Counted from the first letter of the stretch, positions 55,001 to 63,261 are shown. The stretch is 64,000 nt of DNA from Corynebacterium accolens (GCF_023520795.1 NZ_CP046605.1:434001-498000), one strand, 5' to 3'. Program-made: numbers and translations. Notes: a model not told the origin generated them from the sequence alone.

Positions 55001-55755
55001 CCGCCCCGCGCTTGAAGATGCTGCCGGCGGTCCTGACCCCAGAGGCGCTCGCCGCCCATGGCGAAGCACCTACTGGCGGCATCCCGTGGGGCATCGGCGG
55101 GCGCGACCTTTCCACCTTGGCGTGGAATCCGGAGCGCGAGCCGCACCTAGTTGCCATCGGCGCCCAAGGCTGCGGCAAGTCCAATTTCTTGGCACAGATA
55201 ATGCGCGGGATTAGTAGCCTTCCGCGGGAGGCGGCGCGGCTGGTGGTCATCGATCAGCGCCGCGCCCACCTGGGCACGCTGGATCAGGACATGGTGGCGG
55301 CCTATGCCGCAACGCAATCAAGTGCGCAGGAGGCAATCGTTAATACCGTGCGCACGCTGGAACAACGCTTGCCGGGGCCGGATATCACCCCAGAGCAACT
55401 TGCCGCCCGCGATTGGTGGGAGGGCCCGGATATTTACGTGGTGATCGATGATGCGGACTTGGTCAGCGATATAGCCTTGGCACCCTTAATCGATCTTCTG
55501 CCTCATGCGCGGGACATCGGCTTGCACATGGTCATCGCCCGAAAATCCGGCGGCATTGGCCGGGCGCTGTTTGGCCAATTCTTTTCCGCGGTGCGCGATC
55601 TGCAACCCGCATTCCTGCTTTTCGATGCCGACCGCGACGAAGGCACCATCTTCGGCCTCAAGCCCAGCCACCAGCCGCCCGGGCGCGGGCAGTGGAGCAT
55701 CCGCGGCGAAAACCTGGGAATCGCCCAGGTGGTTTACGGGGAAGGAGAAGAATAA
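52066..55755 (+). CDS. eccC: ESX-4 type VII secretion ATPase EccC
   Basis: 1229 residues from the ATG at 52066, with GGAGG 10 bases upstream. Two membrane helices (about 45-68 and 78-95) are followed by three FtsK/SpoIIIE-like ATPase domains. Their P-loops are GATGSGKS near 431, GPQSGKS near 785 and GAQGCGKS near 1031. Walker B strands are LVLVDFKGG and LVIVVDEFSEL (first domain), FYVIDLGGG (second) and LVVIDQRRA and YVVIDDADLV (third). It is a single fused protein, as usual for ESX-4. Recruits WXG100 substrates through the last domain and powers export. The stop is directly followed by the next gene's ATG. Confidence 0.96.
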   Translation: MLGIGETHIVEPLSMPLRDAPPPLPTGTIEAEEVPEAVRPQPVPLVRLLLPIVMIAAMLGMVALMVLGAGDSRHISPVSLMFPLMMLASMAMMFGPHNSGQDPDETRRTYLRHIKALREKALDNAGAQRAHELYRHPDPAGLEPLVGSRRMWERGPDDPDALEVRVGTGPTTLCTPINVPDSGATEDLDPVCAVSMRQAIKAVGTVPDLPVVIQLQAFRFLSFTGDNARDTVRALVMQLALAHGPETIGVEAIGGEWEWLKWLPHTREPDKARFRIVLVDALLTTGTEDFFHGDSYTTVIEVGGAPSSALSLRAEQEGLCLVAADTLQAVTAAGVEELGTPDYLGAAAATIMARRMAVFRRPDSTSGRRGNDLLGLLGYSGVDELAASGMWHGRDGASRLMVPIGIDSIGQPVTVDLKESAHGGMGPHGLCIGATGSGKSELLRTLVTALAATHSPDELNLVLVDFKGGATFLGCDRLPHTSAVITNLEEESTLVERMYDAISGEMNRRQELLRTAGNFANVGEYNASADAVRDYGPLPALVIVVDEFSELLGQHPDFAELFVAVGRLGRSLHVHLLLASQRLEEGRLRGLDSHLSYRIGLKTFSSAESRQVLGVTDAYHLPGQPGAGYLKSDAEDLTRFQASYVSGPLARRAAPSSGMHAATDRDGNSAGPPRRVELFTGWAQDDAAAQSSPAVVMDESTSVLTEVVRAAGEEAAARGQEAHRIWLPPLPPVIELSSLDMEGAESTAAELSAPIGIIDRPYYQRQDQLVIDFHQHGGHLALCGGPQSGKSGALRTIVSSLALNRRPEDIRFYVIDLGGGQLAALDRLPHVAGVAGREEGEKIRRIVDEVAGFIRRPESRETFLIIDGWHHIGPSNAEFEDLAESITDIVADGASANVHVVIATSRWTTMRPAIRDLIANRLELRLGEALDSLIDRKLQQKLPSAPGRGLTQAGENMLLAHTSNQDIAHICRVHANAVPAPRLKMLPAVLTPEALAAHGEAPTGGIPWGIGGRDLSTLAWNPEREPHLVAIGAQGCGKSNFLAQIMRGISSLPREAARLVVIDQRRAHLGTLDQDMVAAYAATQSSAQEAIVNTVRTLEQRLPGPDITPEQLAARDWWEGPDIYVVIDDADLVSDIALAPLIDLLPHARDIGLHMVIARKSGGIGRALFGQFFSAVRDLQPAFLLFDADRDEGTIFGLKPSHQPPGRGQWSIRGENLGIAQVVYGEGEE

Positions 55756-56934
55756 ATGTCTACAGAAACGCCTATCTCCGCAGCAACGGCAACGATTACG
55801 GTGACCGTTATGGATGCGGCCACCATCTTTGAAGGCCCAGAAACCGTGTACCGCTACGATCTTGCTGGGACCGGCATCGTAGAAGGCAAGGCACTCGGCC
55901 ACGTCATGGACCAGATCGCGAAGATCGCTGGATCCGCTTGGCCGGACGTGGACGTATCCGTCATCGCGGATCCCTCTGGCACCGCCGTCTCCCGCGAGGC
56001 CGTCACCATTCTTACCCGCCAACTCGATGTAGCCGGCGCCCGCGTGCGACAGCAGGAAGCAACACCCGCACCGGAATCAACTCCAGCACGAGAGGCTGAA
56101 TCGGCTGCGGGCGAGGCAGGGGCACCGTCGGCAGTAGCGGCGGCATCGGCACTTGCGGATGCCCTAGAATCCGCGCCCACCGCCCAGATGGATATTTCCA
56201 CGGGCCGCACGGAAACAACGGCTGACCCGGGAACTGGTGCGCGAGCAGAAAAAGGGCAGGGGACAGGCACGCGGTGGGCCGATAAGCTGCGCGGCTGGAT
56301 AGGTGCCATCGATATGTTTCATGTCGCCATCGTCGTGGTGATCCTCGCCGTCGTCGGCGCCTCGTGGTGGGCCATGGGGGCGAATGCGTCCGATAATGAG
56401 GACGGCGGCGAGGCCGGCACCGCCGCTGGAAGTGCCACCGCTGCGAGCGCCGCCGACTCCGTGCCAAAGGAAGAATCCGGTGGTGGCAGCGATGGCAACG
56501 CGGACGCGGCTGGCGACGCGGGCGGTGACGGCGAGCTCAACCCAGGCGAAAAGCGCCTTGATATCGAAGGGCTCTCCGTCGTCCTTCCCACCGGATTTCA
56601 GGCCACTGTGGAGGAAGGCCTAGTGACCGCCACAGGAGAAGACCCTGATTTAAGGATTCTCTTAGCGGCGGACTCGCTTTTTAACGTGCCGGCCAAGGCG
56701 CTCTTTGGTGAAATCAAAGCGCAGGTAGACAAGGATCCGGAACTGCGCGATGTATCCGAGGACGCAGGGCGTTTGCACTATATAGAAGACCCCGGCGATG
56801 GCTCCGTTGTGGAATGGACCATCTGGGAAGATACCGGGCACCACATGTCGGTGGGGTGCCATACCCGTCATAATGCCAATGCCGTGCAAAAAGCCGCGTG
56901 CCGGATGGCCACCGAATCCCTGAGTAAGAAATAA
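55756..56934 (+). CDS. Type VII secretion-associated protein (Rv3446c family)
   Basis: 392 residues. An N-terminal soluble domain (TATITVTVMDAATIFEGPET) comes first, then an Ala/Glu-rich linker (about 100-175). A membrane helix (about 187-207), a low-complexity Gly/Ala/Asp stretch and a C-terminal domain of about 130 residues (RLDIEGLSVVLPTGFQATVE) follow. Position between eccC and esxU matches Rv3446c of the mycobacterial ESX-4 locus, and the architecture fits the TIGR03931 family. Function unknown; it starts immediately after the eccC stop. Confidence 0.82.
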   Translation: MSTETPISAATATITVTVMDAATIFEGPETVYRYDLAGTGIVEGKALGHVMDQIAKIAGSAWPDVDVSVIADPSGTAVSREAVTILTRQLDVAGARVRQQEATPAPESTPAREAESAAGEAGAPSAVAAASALADALESAPTAQMDISTGRTETTADPGTGARAEKGQGTGTRWADKLRGWIGAIDMFHVAIVVVILAVVGASWWAMGANASDNEDGGEAGTAAGSATAASAADSVPKEESGGGSDGNADAAGDAGGDGELNPGEKRLDIEGLSVVLPTGFQATVEEGLVTATGEDPDLRILLAADSLFNVPAKALFGEIKAQVDKDPELRDVSEDAGRLHYIEDPGDGSVVEWTIWEDTGHHMSVGCHTRHNANAVQKAACRMATESLSKK

Positions 56935-56955
56935 ACAGAAAAGTTTTTAACGTCC

Positions 56956-56987
56956 CGGGAACCAAATGGGTCTGAGCACAGTCCAAT
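56956..56987 (+). promoter_or_regulatory. Shared ECF-like promoter upstream of esxU-esxT
   Basis: CGGGAACC (56956-56963) and AGTCCAAT (56980-56987), with 18 bases between GGGAAC and GTCCAA. The block extends to GGTGAG (56991-56996) and aligns without gaps with 62871-62911 upstream of the post-glmM gene pair. GGGAAC at -35 with a GTC-type -10 is the pattern of extracytoplasmic-function sigma factors. Which sigma factor is unknown. Confidence 0.65.
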
Positions 56988-57067
56988 AACGGTGAGAAAG
57001 CACAGAAGCTTTTTCGGGGGAAATCACACTCAACATCTCTTCCCGCCCTAAGGAGGGGCGCACTGTT

Positions 57068-57382
57068 ATGTCTCAGACTTTTAAGACACAAGCCGATGTC
57101 ATGGTCTCTACCGCCGGCCGCGTCGATAACACCAATGACGAAGTCCAAGGCGAGCTCACCCGCCTGCAGGGTGTAGTGGATTCTGTCCGCGGCAGCTGGG
57201 CCGGCCAGGCACAGGTTTCATTCGATAACTTGATGCAGCGCTACAACACCTCCGCGCAGCAACTGCGCGAGGCATTGACCTCGATTTCTGAAAACATCCG
57301 CAGCAATGCCCACAACTTTGACAACGTCGAAGCCGAAAACACCCAGGCCTTCTCCAATGTTGGCGGCGGCCTCGCCCTGTAA
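57068..57382 (+). CDS. esxU: WXG100 protein EsxU-like
   Basis: 104 residues, helix-turn-helix with the WXG motif in RGSWAGQAQVSF (Trp44). Order (upstream of the EsxT-like gene) and sequence pattern match EsxU. AAGGAGGGG is 11 bases before the ATG. Expected to form a heterodimer with the next gene product and to be exported by the ESX-4 complex. Own promoter region rather than simple readthrough from eccC. Confidence 0.9.
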   Translation: MSQTFKTQADVMVSTAGRVDNTNDEVQGELTRLQGVVDSVRGSWAGQAQVSFDNLMQRYNTSAQQLREALTSISENIRSNAHNFDNVEAENTQAFSNVGGGLAL

Positions 57383-57426
57383 CCCAGCCACCTCCACCAG
57401 CAACTTCGAAAGGAAGCATTTTTCCC

Positions 57427-57714
57427 ATGTCCGAAATTAAGTACCAATTCGGCGCCATCTCTTCTGCCGCAGCCGATATCAACGCCACCTCCGGCCGCAT
57501 CAACAGCACCTTGGCCGACCTCAAATCCCGCCTCCAACCCATGGTGAGCACCTGGGAAGGTGAGTCCGCAGTGGCTTATAACCAGGCACAGGCCAAGTGG
57601 GATAAGGCGGCACAGGAACTCAATACCGTGCTGGCAACCATCTCCAAGACCGTGTCCCAGGGCAATGACGCCATGAGCGATGTTAACCGCCGCGCCGCCG
57701 CTAGCTGGGGTTAA
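57427..57714 (+). CDS. esxT: WXG100 protein EsxT-like
   Basis: 95 residues with WXG in STWEGESAVAYN (Trp43). The second helix reads QAKWDKAAQELNTVLATISK and the C-terminus NRRAAASWG, both close to the EsxT pattern. GAAAGGAAG lies 10 bases upstream. Partner of EsxU. A terminator follows before rplM. Confidence 0.92.
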   Translation: MSEIKYQFGAISSAAADINATSGRINSTLADLKSRLQPMVSTWEGESAVAYNQAQAKWDKAAQELNTVLATISKTVSQGNDAMSDVNRRAAASWG

Positions 57715-57867
57715 CGCACCCTTGGCGGCATCTATCTAACCTGTTTCTTTAAAGCGCAATAGGGGAGTCGGGCGGTGCCCGTGCCCGTATCCATCCGGCA
57801 GGAGGCGAACGCAGCCGCCGTCTCCTTACCGCGCTACTTGCACAAACCGCCACATAGAACCTCTTTT

Positions 57868-57905
57868 ACCGGTACCTCTTCTTCCTGGAAAGGTGCCGGT
57901 TTTGG
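57868..57905 (+). terminator. Terminator of the esxU-esxT unit
   Basis: ACCGGTACCT (57868-57877) / AGGTGCCGGT (57891-57900) with one wobble, followed by TTT and further T-rich sequence. Confidence 0.8.
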
Positions 57906-57909
57906 CGTT

Positions 57910-57939
57910 TTGGTCTTTTACTCCGGTAGCGGCTAAAGT
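57910..57939 (+). promoter_or_regulatory. Promoter of rplM-rpsI
   Basis: TTGGTC (57910-57915), 18-base spacer, TAAAGT (57934-57939), immediately after the esx terminator. Confidence 0.6.
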
Positions 57940-58074
57940 TGTAGCCCTATGTGTTCGCTCGTCGGCAAGCAGCTGGCGAAGCGCTTCCCGCAGGTCTCCA
58001 CCGGCCGCTGTTGGGAAGCGAATGGATGCTTAGCGCTGGCCGGCAGTTCCGAGACAGACTTTCAAGGAGTCATT

Positions 58075-58518
58075 TTGTCTACTTTCCACCCAAAGAGCGG
58101 TGACATCACCCGCAAGTGGTACGTCATCGATGCTACGGACGTGGTGCTGGGCAAGCTTGCTTCCACCGTGGCAGACCTGCTGCGCGGCAAGCACAAGCCA
58201 CAGTTCGCACCCAACGTTGACACCGGTGACCACGTCATCATCATCAACGCTGACAAGATTCACGTTTCTTCCACCAAGCGCGACCGCGAAATGCGCTACC
58301 GCCACTCCGGTTACCCGGGCGGTCTGAAGTCCATGACCCTGGGTCAGTCTTTGGACGCCAACCCGGTCCGCGTTATCGAAGAATCTGTTGCCGGCATGAT
58401 GCCGCACAACAAGCTCTCCCGCGCTTCCATCAAGAAGCTGCACGTCTTCGCAGGCGATGAGCACCCGTACGCCGGTCAGAAGCCGGAAACCTTCGAGTTT
58501 AAGCAGGTGGCACAGTAA
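58075..58518 (+). CDS. rplM: 50S ribosomal protein L13
   Basis: 147 residues from a TTG start at 58075 ([20 protein letters not shown]), with AAGGAG 7 bases upstream; the upstream in-frame ATG at 57949 would add 42 non-conserved residues. 147 matches the corynebacterial L13 length. Early 50S assembly protein. The stop overlaps the rpsI start. Confidence 0.95.
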   Translation: MSTFHPKSGDITRKWYVIDATDVVLGKLASTVADLLRGKHKPQFAPNVDTGDHVIIINADKIHVSSTKRDREMRYRHSGYPGGLKSMTLGQSLDANPVRVIEESVAGMMPHNKLSRASIKKLHVFAGDEHPYAGQKPETFEFKQVAQ

Positions 58519-59060
58519 TGGCTGAGCAGAACATCGACAACAATGTAGCCGAGGCTGCTGACATCGCTGCAGCAAGCGCCGCTACCGAAGAGTTCACCAA
58601 CACCATCGGTGATTCGTTGGCTAGCGCCAACGCTGAGACCGAGGCAGAGGTTGAGGCCGCTGCTCCGGTTCACGAGGGTCCAATTCAGACCGTCGGTCGC
58701 CGTAAGCGCGCCGTCGCTCGCGTTCGCCTCGTTGCTGGCTCCGGCCAGATCGTGGTCAACGGCCGCGAGTTCGCTGAGTACTTCCCGAACAAGCTGCACC
58801 AGCAGGACATCCTCACCCCGCTGACCCTGCTGGACCGCGAGAACCAGTTTGACCTGAAGGTCACCGTTAACGGTGGTGGCCCGACCGGTCAGTCCGGTGC
58901 CCTGCGCCTGGCTATCGCTCGTGCACTGAACATCTACAACCCGGCTGATCGCTCCACCTTGAAGAAGGCTGGTTTGCTCACCCGTGACGCTCGTGCAGTT
59001 GAGCGTAAGAAGGCTGGTCTGCACAAGGCACGTCGCGCACCGCAGTACTCCAAGCGTTAA
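58518..59060 (+). CDS. rpsI: 30S ribosomal protein S9 with acidic N-terminal extension
   Basis: 180 residues: about 50 acidic/Ala-rich residues precede the S9 core ([20 protein letters not shown]), which ends in the universal [11 protein letters not shown] tail that contacts P-site tRNA. E. coli S9 is about 130 residues; the extension is seen in other corynebacteria. Starts at the last base of the rplM stop. Confidence 0.97.
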   Translation: MAEQNIDNNVAEAADIAAASAATEEFTNTIGDSLASANAETEAEVEAAAPVHEGPIQTVGRRKRAVARVRLVAGSGQIVVNGREFAEYFPNKLHQQDILTPLTLLDRENQFDLKVTVNGGGPTGQSGALRLAIARALNIYNPADRSTLKKAGLLTRDARAVERKKAGLHKARRAPQYSKR

Positions 59061-59095
59061 TCTCGCTTCTATTGCGCGCGCAAGCGCCATACATT

Positions 59096-59126
59096 GCCGC
59101 TGCTTCCCATTCTGGGAGGCGGCAGC
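59096..59126 (+). terminator. Terminator of rplM-rpsI
   Basis: Hairpin with stem GCTGC..TTCCC / GGGAG..GCAGC and tail TTTGTCGTTTT, 36 bases after the rpsI stop. Similar in sequence to the rplQ terminator. Confidence 0.8.
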
Positions 59127-59290
59127 TTTGTCGTTTTATCGCTCTTGCCGATGCCCCCTTAGGTTGGGCCGGCCAAATCCCGCCTGGCCAGCCTCTTGAG
59201 GCTGAGCCGTGCGTGAGGCATAAGCGCTCAGCCGAGGCCGCGATGGAGCCCGCACGCCGCAGTGCACCACGGACTGTAGGGACAGAGAAA

Positions 59291-59343
59291 AGCCCGCCTC
59301 TCATCGCGGTGAGCGCTAATGCGCAGCGCGATGGAGGCGGGCT
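59291..59343 (-). terminator. Terminator of the BCCT gene
   Basis: AGCCCGCCTC (59291-59300) / GAGGCGGGCT (59334-59343), with inner CATCGCG/CGCGATG pairing and a TTTCTC tail on the minus strand. Confidence 0.85.
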
Positions 59344-59386
59344 AGGGACCTAGAGCCTAGAGGAGAAGGCCGGTTAGGCAGGGAGA

Positions 59387-61312
59387 TTATTCATCGTCTT
59401 CTACGGCCTTGCCCTTGATTTTCTTCTGTGCAAAGTCCTTGAGCTCGGCGCGGCGCTCTTCGCGGAGGGCTGCCTGCTCTGCGAGGTACTCATCCGATGC
59501 GTTGATGGTGTACCACTCATGGAGGTACGGGTCATTGTTTTCAATTTCAGCCCCGGCACCGTGGTTTTCTGGAACGGCAGAAGAGCTGAATACGAAGTCG
59601 CCATTGTGTTCTTGGAGGCCCAAGTGGGTGCCGCGCTCAATGGCGGCATGGGCATATTTCCTGCGCAGTATTGCAGGGTCGCGCGCCAAGTCCTTGCCCC
59701 AGGCCACCATGATGCCGATGAGGATGAAGGTAAACGGCAGCGAACTGGAGACCATGATGGATTGCAGGCCGCTCAGGGCATCCTTGCCGGCGATAAGCAG
59801 CAGAGACAAGGAAATGCCACCCAGGGCAACGCCCCAAATAACGGAAATCGATGTCGAGGGGATTGGTCGGCCTGATTGGGACATGGAGCCCATGACGTTG
59901 GTAGCGGAGTCAGCGGCTGTATTGAAGAAGACGACCACAGCGAGGAGGACGATGACCGTGGTGATACTAGATAGCGGCAGCGATCTCATGAGATCGAACA
60001 TCACATTCTCGCCGGAACCTTCGATCTCGATTCCGTCTCCGTCCAGGTGGGTCTTAATTGCGGTGGCACCAAAGATGACGTACCAGAAAAGCGAAAGGGT
60101 GGTGGGCACGAGCATGATGACGAAGACGAATTCGCGAATGGTGCGCCCGCGGGAAATCTTCGCAATGAACATGCCGACGAAGGGCGACCAGGAAATCCAC
60201 CACGCCCAGTAGAGCATGGTCCATGCGGTGACGAATTCCTTCTCCGGCTCACCCTGGGAGGCGGAGAGGGACATCATGTCTTCGAAGTGCTTGAAGAACT
60301 GCAGCAGGGAGGCGGGAAGCAGGTCCAGAATATAGAGCGTCGGCCCAGTGATGAGCACGAAGACCGCGAGTCCGATGACCAGGCCCATGTTGATATTGGA
60401 CAGGATGCGGATGCCGCGCTTGATGCCGGACATTGCGGAAAGAATGAAAAGGATGGTGAGGATCGTAATGATCACCACCATGATTCCGTTGCCTTCGAGG
60501 GGCTTGCCGGTAAGGATCGAGGTTCCCGTGCGGATCTGCAGGGCACCGATACCCAGCGAGGTCGCCGTGCCGAAGAGGGTGACCAACACTGCGAAGATAT
60601 CGACGATCTTTCCAAATACCCGGTTATTCGAATCCGTAATGAGGGGTTCAAATAGCGAGGAAATAAGCGGGATACGGCCGCGTCGATAAGCGGCATAGGC
60701 AAGTGCGCCGCCCACCAGCGCAAAGATCATCCACGGCAACGTAGCGTGGTGCAGAACCGCCTGGGCAAAGGCAGGAAGGATGGCTTCTTGGCTGCCGGAT
60801 TCGACACCGGAGAGATAAGGCGGTGGAGTCAAGAATAGGGCAAGCGGCTCCATCGGGCCGTAGAAGACCAGGCCGATTCCCATACCGGCGGCAAAGAGCA
60901 TGGCGATCCAGGCGTTCCGGGAGAAATCGGGCTTGGAATCATCGGCGCCGAGCTTAATTTTGCCGGTTGGGGCGATGGCGATTGTCAGCAGGAATGCCGT
61001 GGTGGCGATCATGATGATCGTAAAAAGCCATCCAAAGTTTTGGACGACCCACGCCCGCATGGTGCTTCCTGTGTTGGCCAGGTTATCTGGTGCGATGATG
61101 GCCCACAGGATAATGCCAACTGTTGATGCCAGCGCCACCGCAAAGACAGTTTTATTGGTCTTGAAATCGGCGCGGGTGTTTTCGACACTTACTCCGGGAA
61201 TGAGGGCTGGATGAATAGCGCGTTCCCCAGAAGCGGCTTTCGCAATGGCTGATCGTGCCTTTTGCGAGGTAGTTTCAGGTGACTTGTCACCTGAAGATCT
61301 AGGTTCGTTCAT
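59387..61312 (-). CDS. BCCT family osmolyte transporter (betaine/carnitine/choline type)
   Basis: 641 residues with twelve predicted membrane helices. Hallmarks are the glycine-rich MGIGLVFYGPMEPL segment and the BCCT signature around YWAWWISWSPFVGMFIAKIS, whose tryptophans bind the quaternary amine. The N-terminus (about 50 residues) and C-terminus (about 90, Lys/Glu-rich) are long and hydrophilic, as in corynebacterial carriers where the tail senses osmotic stress. It could be BetP-, EctP- or LcoP-like; sequence alone does not settle which. Second osmolyte uptake system of the window. Confidence 0.93.
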   Translation of the reverse strand: MNEPRSSGDKSPETTSQKARSAIAKAASGERAIHPALIPGVSVENTRADFKTNKTVFAVALASTVGIILWAIIAPDNLANTGSTMRAWVVQNFGWLFTIIMIATTAFLLTIAIAPTGKIKLGADDSKPDFSRNAWIAMLFAAGMGIGLVFYGPMEPLALFLTPPPYLSGVESGSQEAILPAFAQAVLHHATLPWMIFALVGGALAYAAYRRGRIPLISSLFEPLITDSNNRVFGKIVDIFAVLVTLFGTATSLGIGALQIRTGTSILTGKPLEGNGIMVVIITILTILFILSAMSGIKRGIRILSNINMGLVIGLAVFVLITGPTLYILDLLPASLLQFFKHFEDMMSLSASQGEPEKEFVTAWTMLYWAWWISWSPFVGMFIAKISRGRTIREFVFVIMLVPTTLSLFWYVIFGATAIKTHLDGDGIEIEGSGENVMFDLMRSLPLSSITTVIVLLAVVVFFNTAADSATNVMGSMSQSGRPIPSTSISVIWGVALGGISLSLLLIAGKDALSGLQSIMVSSSLPFTFILIGIMVAWGKDLARDPAILRRKYAHAAIERGTHLGLQEHNGDFVFSSSAVPENHGAGAEIENNDPYLHEWYTINASDEYLAEQAALREERRAELKDFAQKKIKGKAVEDDE

Positions 61313-61494
61313 CGTTGATCCTCTCTAGGGCAAAAGAGTGAAGTATAACCTAGCTAATAATTTCATATAAAAGCCAAAAAGTACGACTTTAAGCAAATTT
61401 TGCTTTTCATCACAAGGACATTTTTCGTGATGTTGGTTACCCAATTAGCCCGCTTGCCGATGCCCCAAACATGCGACCCGCGGGACTAACAAGG

Positions 61495-61500
61495 CATAAT
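61495..61500 (+). promoter_or_regulatory. -10 element for a leaderless glmM mRNA
   Basis: CATAAT with 7 bases to the ATG at 61508, the same spacing as at the L,D-transpeptidase gene. No Shine-Dalgarno sequence is present. Confidence 0.45.
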
Positions 61501-61507
61501 TGTCTGC

Positions 61508-62851
61508 ATGACTCGACTATTTGGAACCGATGGAGTTCGCGGCCTCGCGAATAAAAAGCTGACTCCCATTTTGGCCTTGACGCTGGGACAAGCGGCTGCA
61601 GAGGTCTTTACTGCGCAGCGCGAATCTTATGAGCGCCGCCCCTTGGCAATCATCGGCCGTGACCCCCGCGTATCGGGCGAAATGCTCGATGCCGCTATCG
61701 CCGCAGGCTTGGCGTCGCGCGGCGTGGACGTTGTGCGCGTGGGGGTGCTTCCTACCCCAGCCATCGCCTTTTTGACGGATGATTACGGAGCGGATCTCGG
61801 CGTGATGATCTCGGCCTCCCATAACCCGATGCCAGATAATGGCATTAAGTTCTTCTCCGCAGGCGGCAAAAAGCTGCCGGATAGCGTGGAAGATAAGATT
61901 CAGGCCGCGATGGATAACCTCGTTGAGGAGGGCCCGACGGGCACCAAGCTGGGCCGCATTATCTCGGAGGCGCCCGATGGGCGTGAGCGCTATCTAGCGC
62001 ACCTGAAGGAGGTCGTCTCCACTGACTTGAGCGGCATCAAGGTGGTCGTGGATACGGCCAATGGCGCGGCCTCAAAGGTTGCTCCGAGTGCCTATGAAGC
62101 AGCAGGCGCTGAGGTCATCCCGATCTACCACCGGCCCAATGCCTTTAATATCAACGAAAATTGTGGTTCCACCCATATCGAAAAAGCCCAGGCAGCGGTG
62201 CTCGAGCATGGTGCCGATTTGGGTCTTGCCCACGATGGCGATGCGGACCGCTGCCTCGCCGTCGATGCCGAAGGCAACGTCGTCGATGGCGATCAGATCA
62301 TGGCCTTGCTCGCGGTAGGGATGAAGGAAGACAATGACCTGCGCTTTAACACGCTCGTGGCCACGGTCATGTCCAATTTGGGCCTGACGCTTGCCATGGA
62401 GGAGCAAGGCATTGAGGTCCGCCACGCGGCGGTGGGCGATCGCTATGTTCTCGAAGAGCTCCACCGCGGCGATTTCTCCTTGGGTGGCGAGCAATCCGGG
62501 CACGTCGTGCTTCCCGATGACTCCACTACCGGCGATGGCACCCTCACCGGCCTTTCCATCATGGCGCGTATGGCCAAGTCCGGAAAGAGCCTGAAGGAAT
62601 TGGCCTCCGTGATGACCGTATTGCCGCAGGTGCTCATCAACGTTCCGGTATCCAATAAGGCGGCGATCATGGATTCTGCCGAGGTCAAGCAGGCCATCGT
62701 CGAGGCAGAAGAAGAGCTCGGGGAAACCGGCCGCGTCCTGCTCCGACCCTCTGGCACCGAAGAGCTGTTCCGCGTCATGGTGGAAGCTGCAGAAGAGGAA
62801 CATGCCCGCAAGGTGGCGGGTAGGCTTTCTGCCGTCGTCGCCTCGGTATAG
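61508..62851 (+). CDS. glmM: Phosphoglucosamine mutase
   Basis: 447 residues. The phosphoserine loop ([17 protein letters not shown]), the metal-binding DGDADR, the sugar-binding GGEQSGH and the phosphate-binding RPSGTE loop are all intact. Converts glucosamine-6-phosphate to glucosamine-1-phosphate for UDP-GlcNAc and peptidoglycan synthesis. Synteny with rplM-rpsI-glmM next to ESX-4 is the same as in mycobacteria. Confidence 0.97.
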   Translation: MTRLFGTDGVRGLANKKLTPILALTLGQAAAEVFTAQRESYERRPLAIIGRDPRVSGEMLDAAIAAGLASRGVDVVRVGVLPTPAIAFLTDDYGADLGVMISASHNPMPDNGIKFFSAGGKKLPDSVEDKIQAAMDNLVEEGPTGTKLGRIISEAPDGRERYLAHLKEVVSTDLSGIKVVVDTANGAASKVAPSAYEAAGAEVIPIYHRPNAFNINENCGSTHIEKAQAAVLEHGADLGLAHDGDADRCLAVDAEGNVVDGDQIMALLAVGMKEDNDLRFNTLVATVMSNLGLTLAMEEQGIEVRHAAVGDRYVLEELHRGDFSLGGEQSGHVVLPDDSTTGDGTLTGLSIMARMAKSGKSLKELASVMTVLPQVLINVPVSNKAAIMDSAEVKQAIVEAEEELGETGRVLLRPSGTEELFRVMVEAAEEEHARKVAGRLSAVVASV

Positions 62852-62870
62852 GCAGGAAAATAAGAAGTAC

Positions 62871-62902
62871 CGGGAACCATTTGGTATAAACCCCAGTCCA
62901 AT
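62871..62902 (+). promoter_or_regulatory. Shared ECF-like promoter after glmM
   Basis: CGGGAACC (62871-62878) and AGTCCAAT (62895-62902), same spacing as in the esxU promoter, followed by GGTGAG (62906-62911). In the gap between glmM and the uncharacterised gene at 62947. Confidence 0.65.
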
Positions 62903-62946
62903 GAAGGTGAGCACACTTACCGCATATGGATTTGGGGATTATACCG

Positions 62947-63261
62947 ATGTCTGAGGTTTTTCTTCGCCCCGCAGAGGCGATGTCCGCACTACAACAAGCT
63001 ATAAGCGCCAACGATGAACAGCGCCAAGCCCACCGCGCCGATGTTCCAGACTTTCCCGTTGCCGCGGCTGGGCGGAATTTTTCCGGCCACGGGGAGCGCA
63101 TACGCAGCATCCTCGCGCGCATTCATGACAATGGAACGTGGCGCTTAGACAATATCTCTGCCACGGGCCAGGCAGCGCACGATCAGATGCGCGCATTCGC
63201 CACGTACGATGCCGGCTTTAGCCGCTCCTTTGCAGGAGAAAGCGGAAAGGCAGTGGACTAA
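62947..63261 (+). CDS. Small helical hypothetical protein, possible type VII-linked factor
   Basis: 104 residues from the ATG at 62947 (GGGGA 8 bases upstream); an ATG at 62926 would add 7. No signal peptide or membrane segment. Predicted mainly helical, with a single Trp in the middle (HDNGTWRLDNISATGQAAHD) and ending YDAGFSRSFAGESGKAVD. Size and helical character recall WXG100 or EspC-type (DUF2580) proteins, but no canonical WXG is present. The shared promoter block with esxU-esxT supports a link. The stop overlaps the next start (TAATG). Function unknown. Confidence 0.65.
   Translation: MSEVFLRPAEAMSALQQAISANDEQRQAHRADVPDFPVAAAGRNFSGHGERIRSILARIHDNGTWRLDNISATGQAAHDQMRAFATYDAGFSRSFAGESGKAVD

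Larger units (their letters stand above)
57715..58074 (+). promoter_or_regulatory. Intergenic region esxT-rplM (360 bp)
   Basis: No gene. A terminator (57868-57903) ends the esx unit and the rplM promoter follows (57910-57939), leaving a leader of about 130 bases. The first 150 bases are untranslated downstream sequence with no visible feature. Confidence 0.6.
59061..59386. other. Convergent intergenic region rpsI-BCCT (326 bp)
   Basis: No gene. The rpsI terminator (59096-59126) and the BCCT-gene terminator (59291-59343) lie at either end. Between them is GC-rich sequence with several small inverted repeats (for example CTGGCC/GGCCAG-type near 59170-59195) and no ribosome site. Confidence 0.6.
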
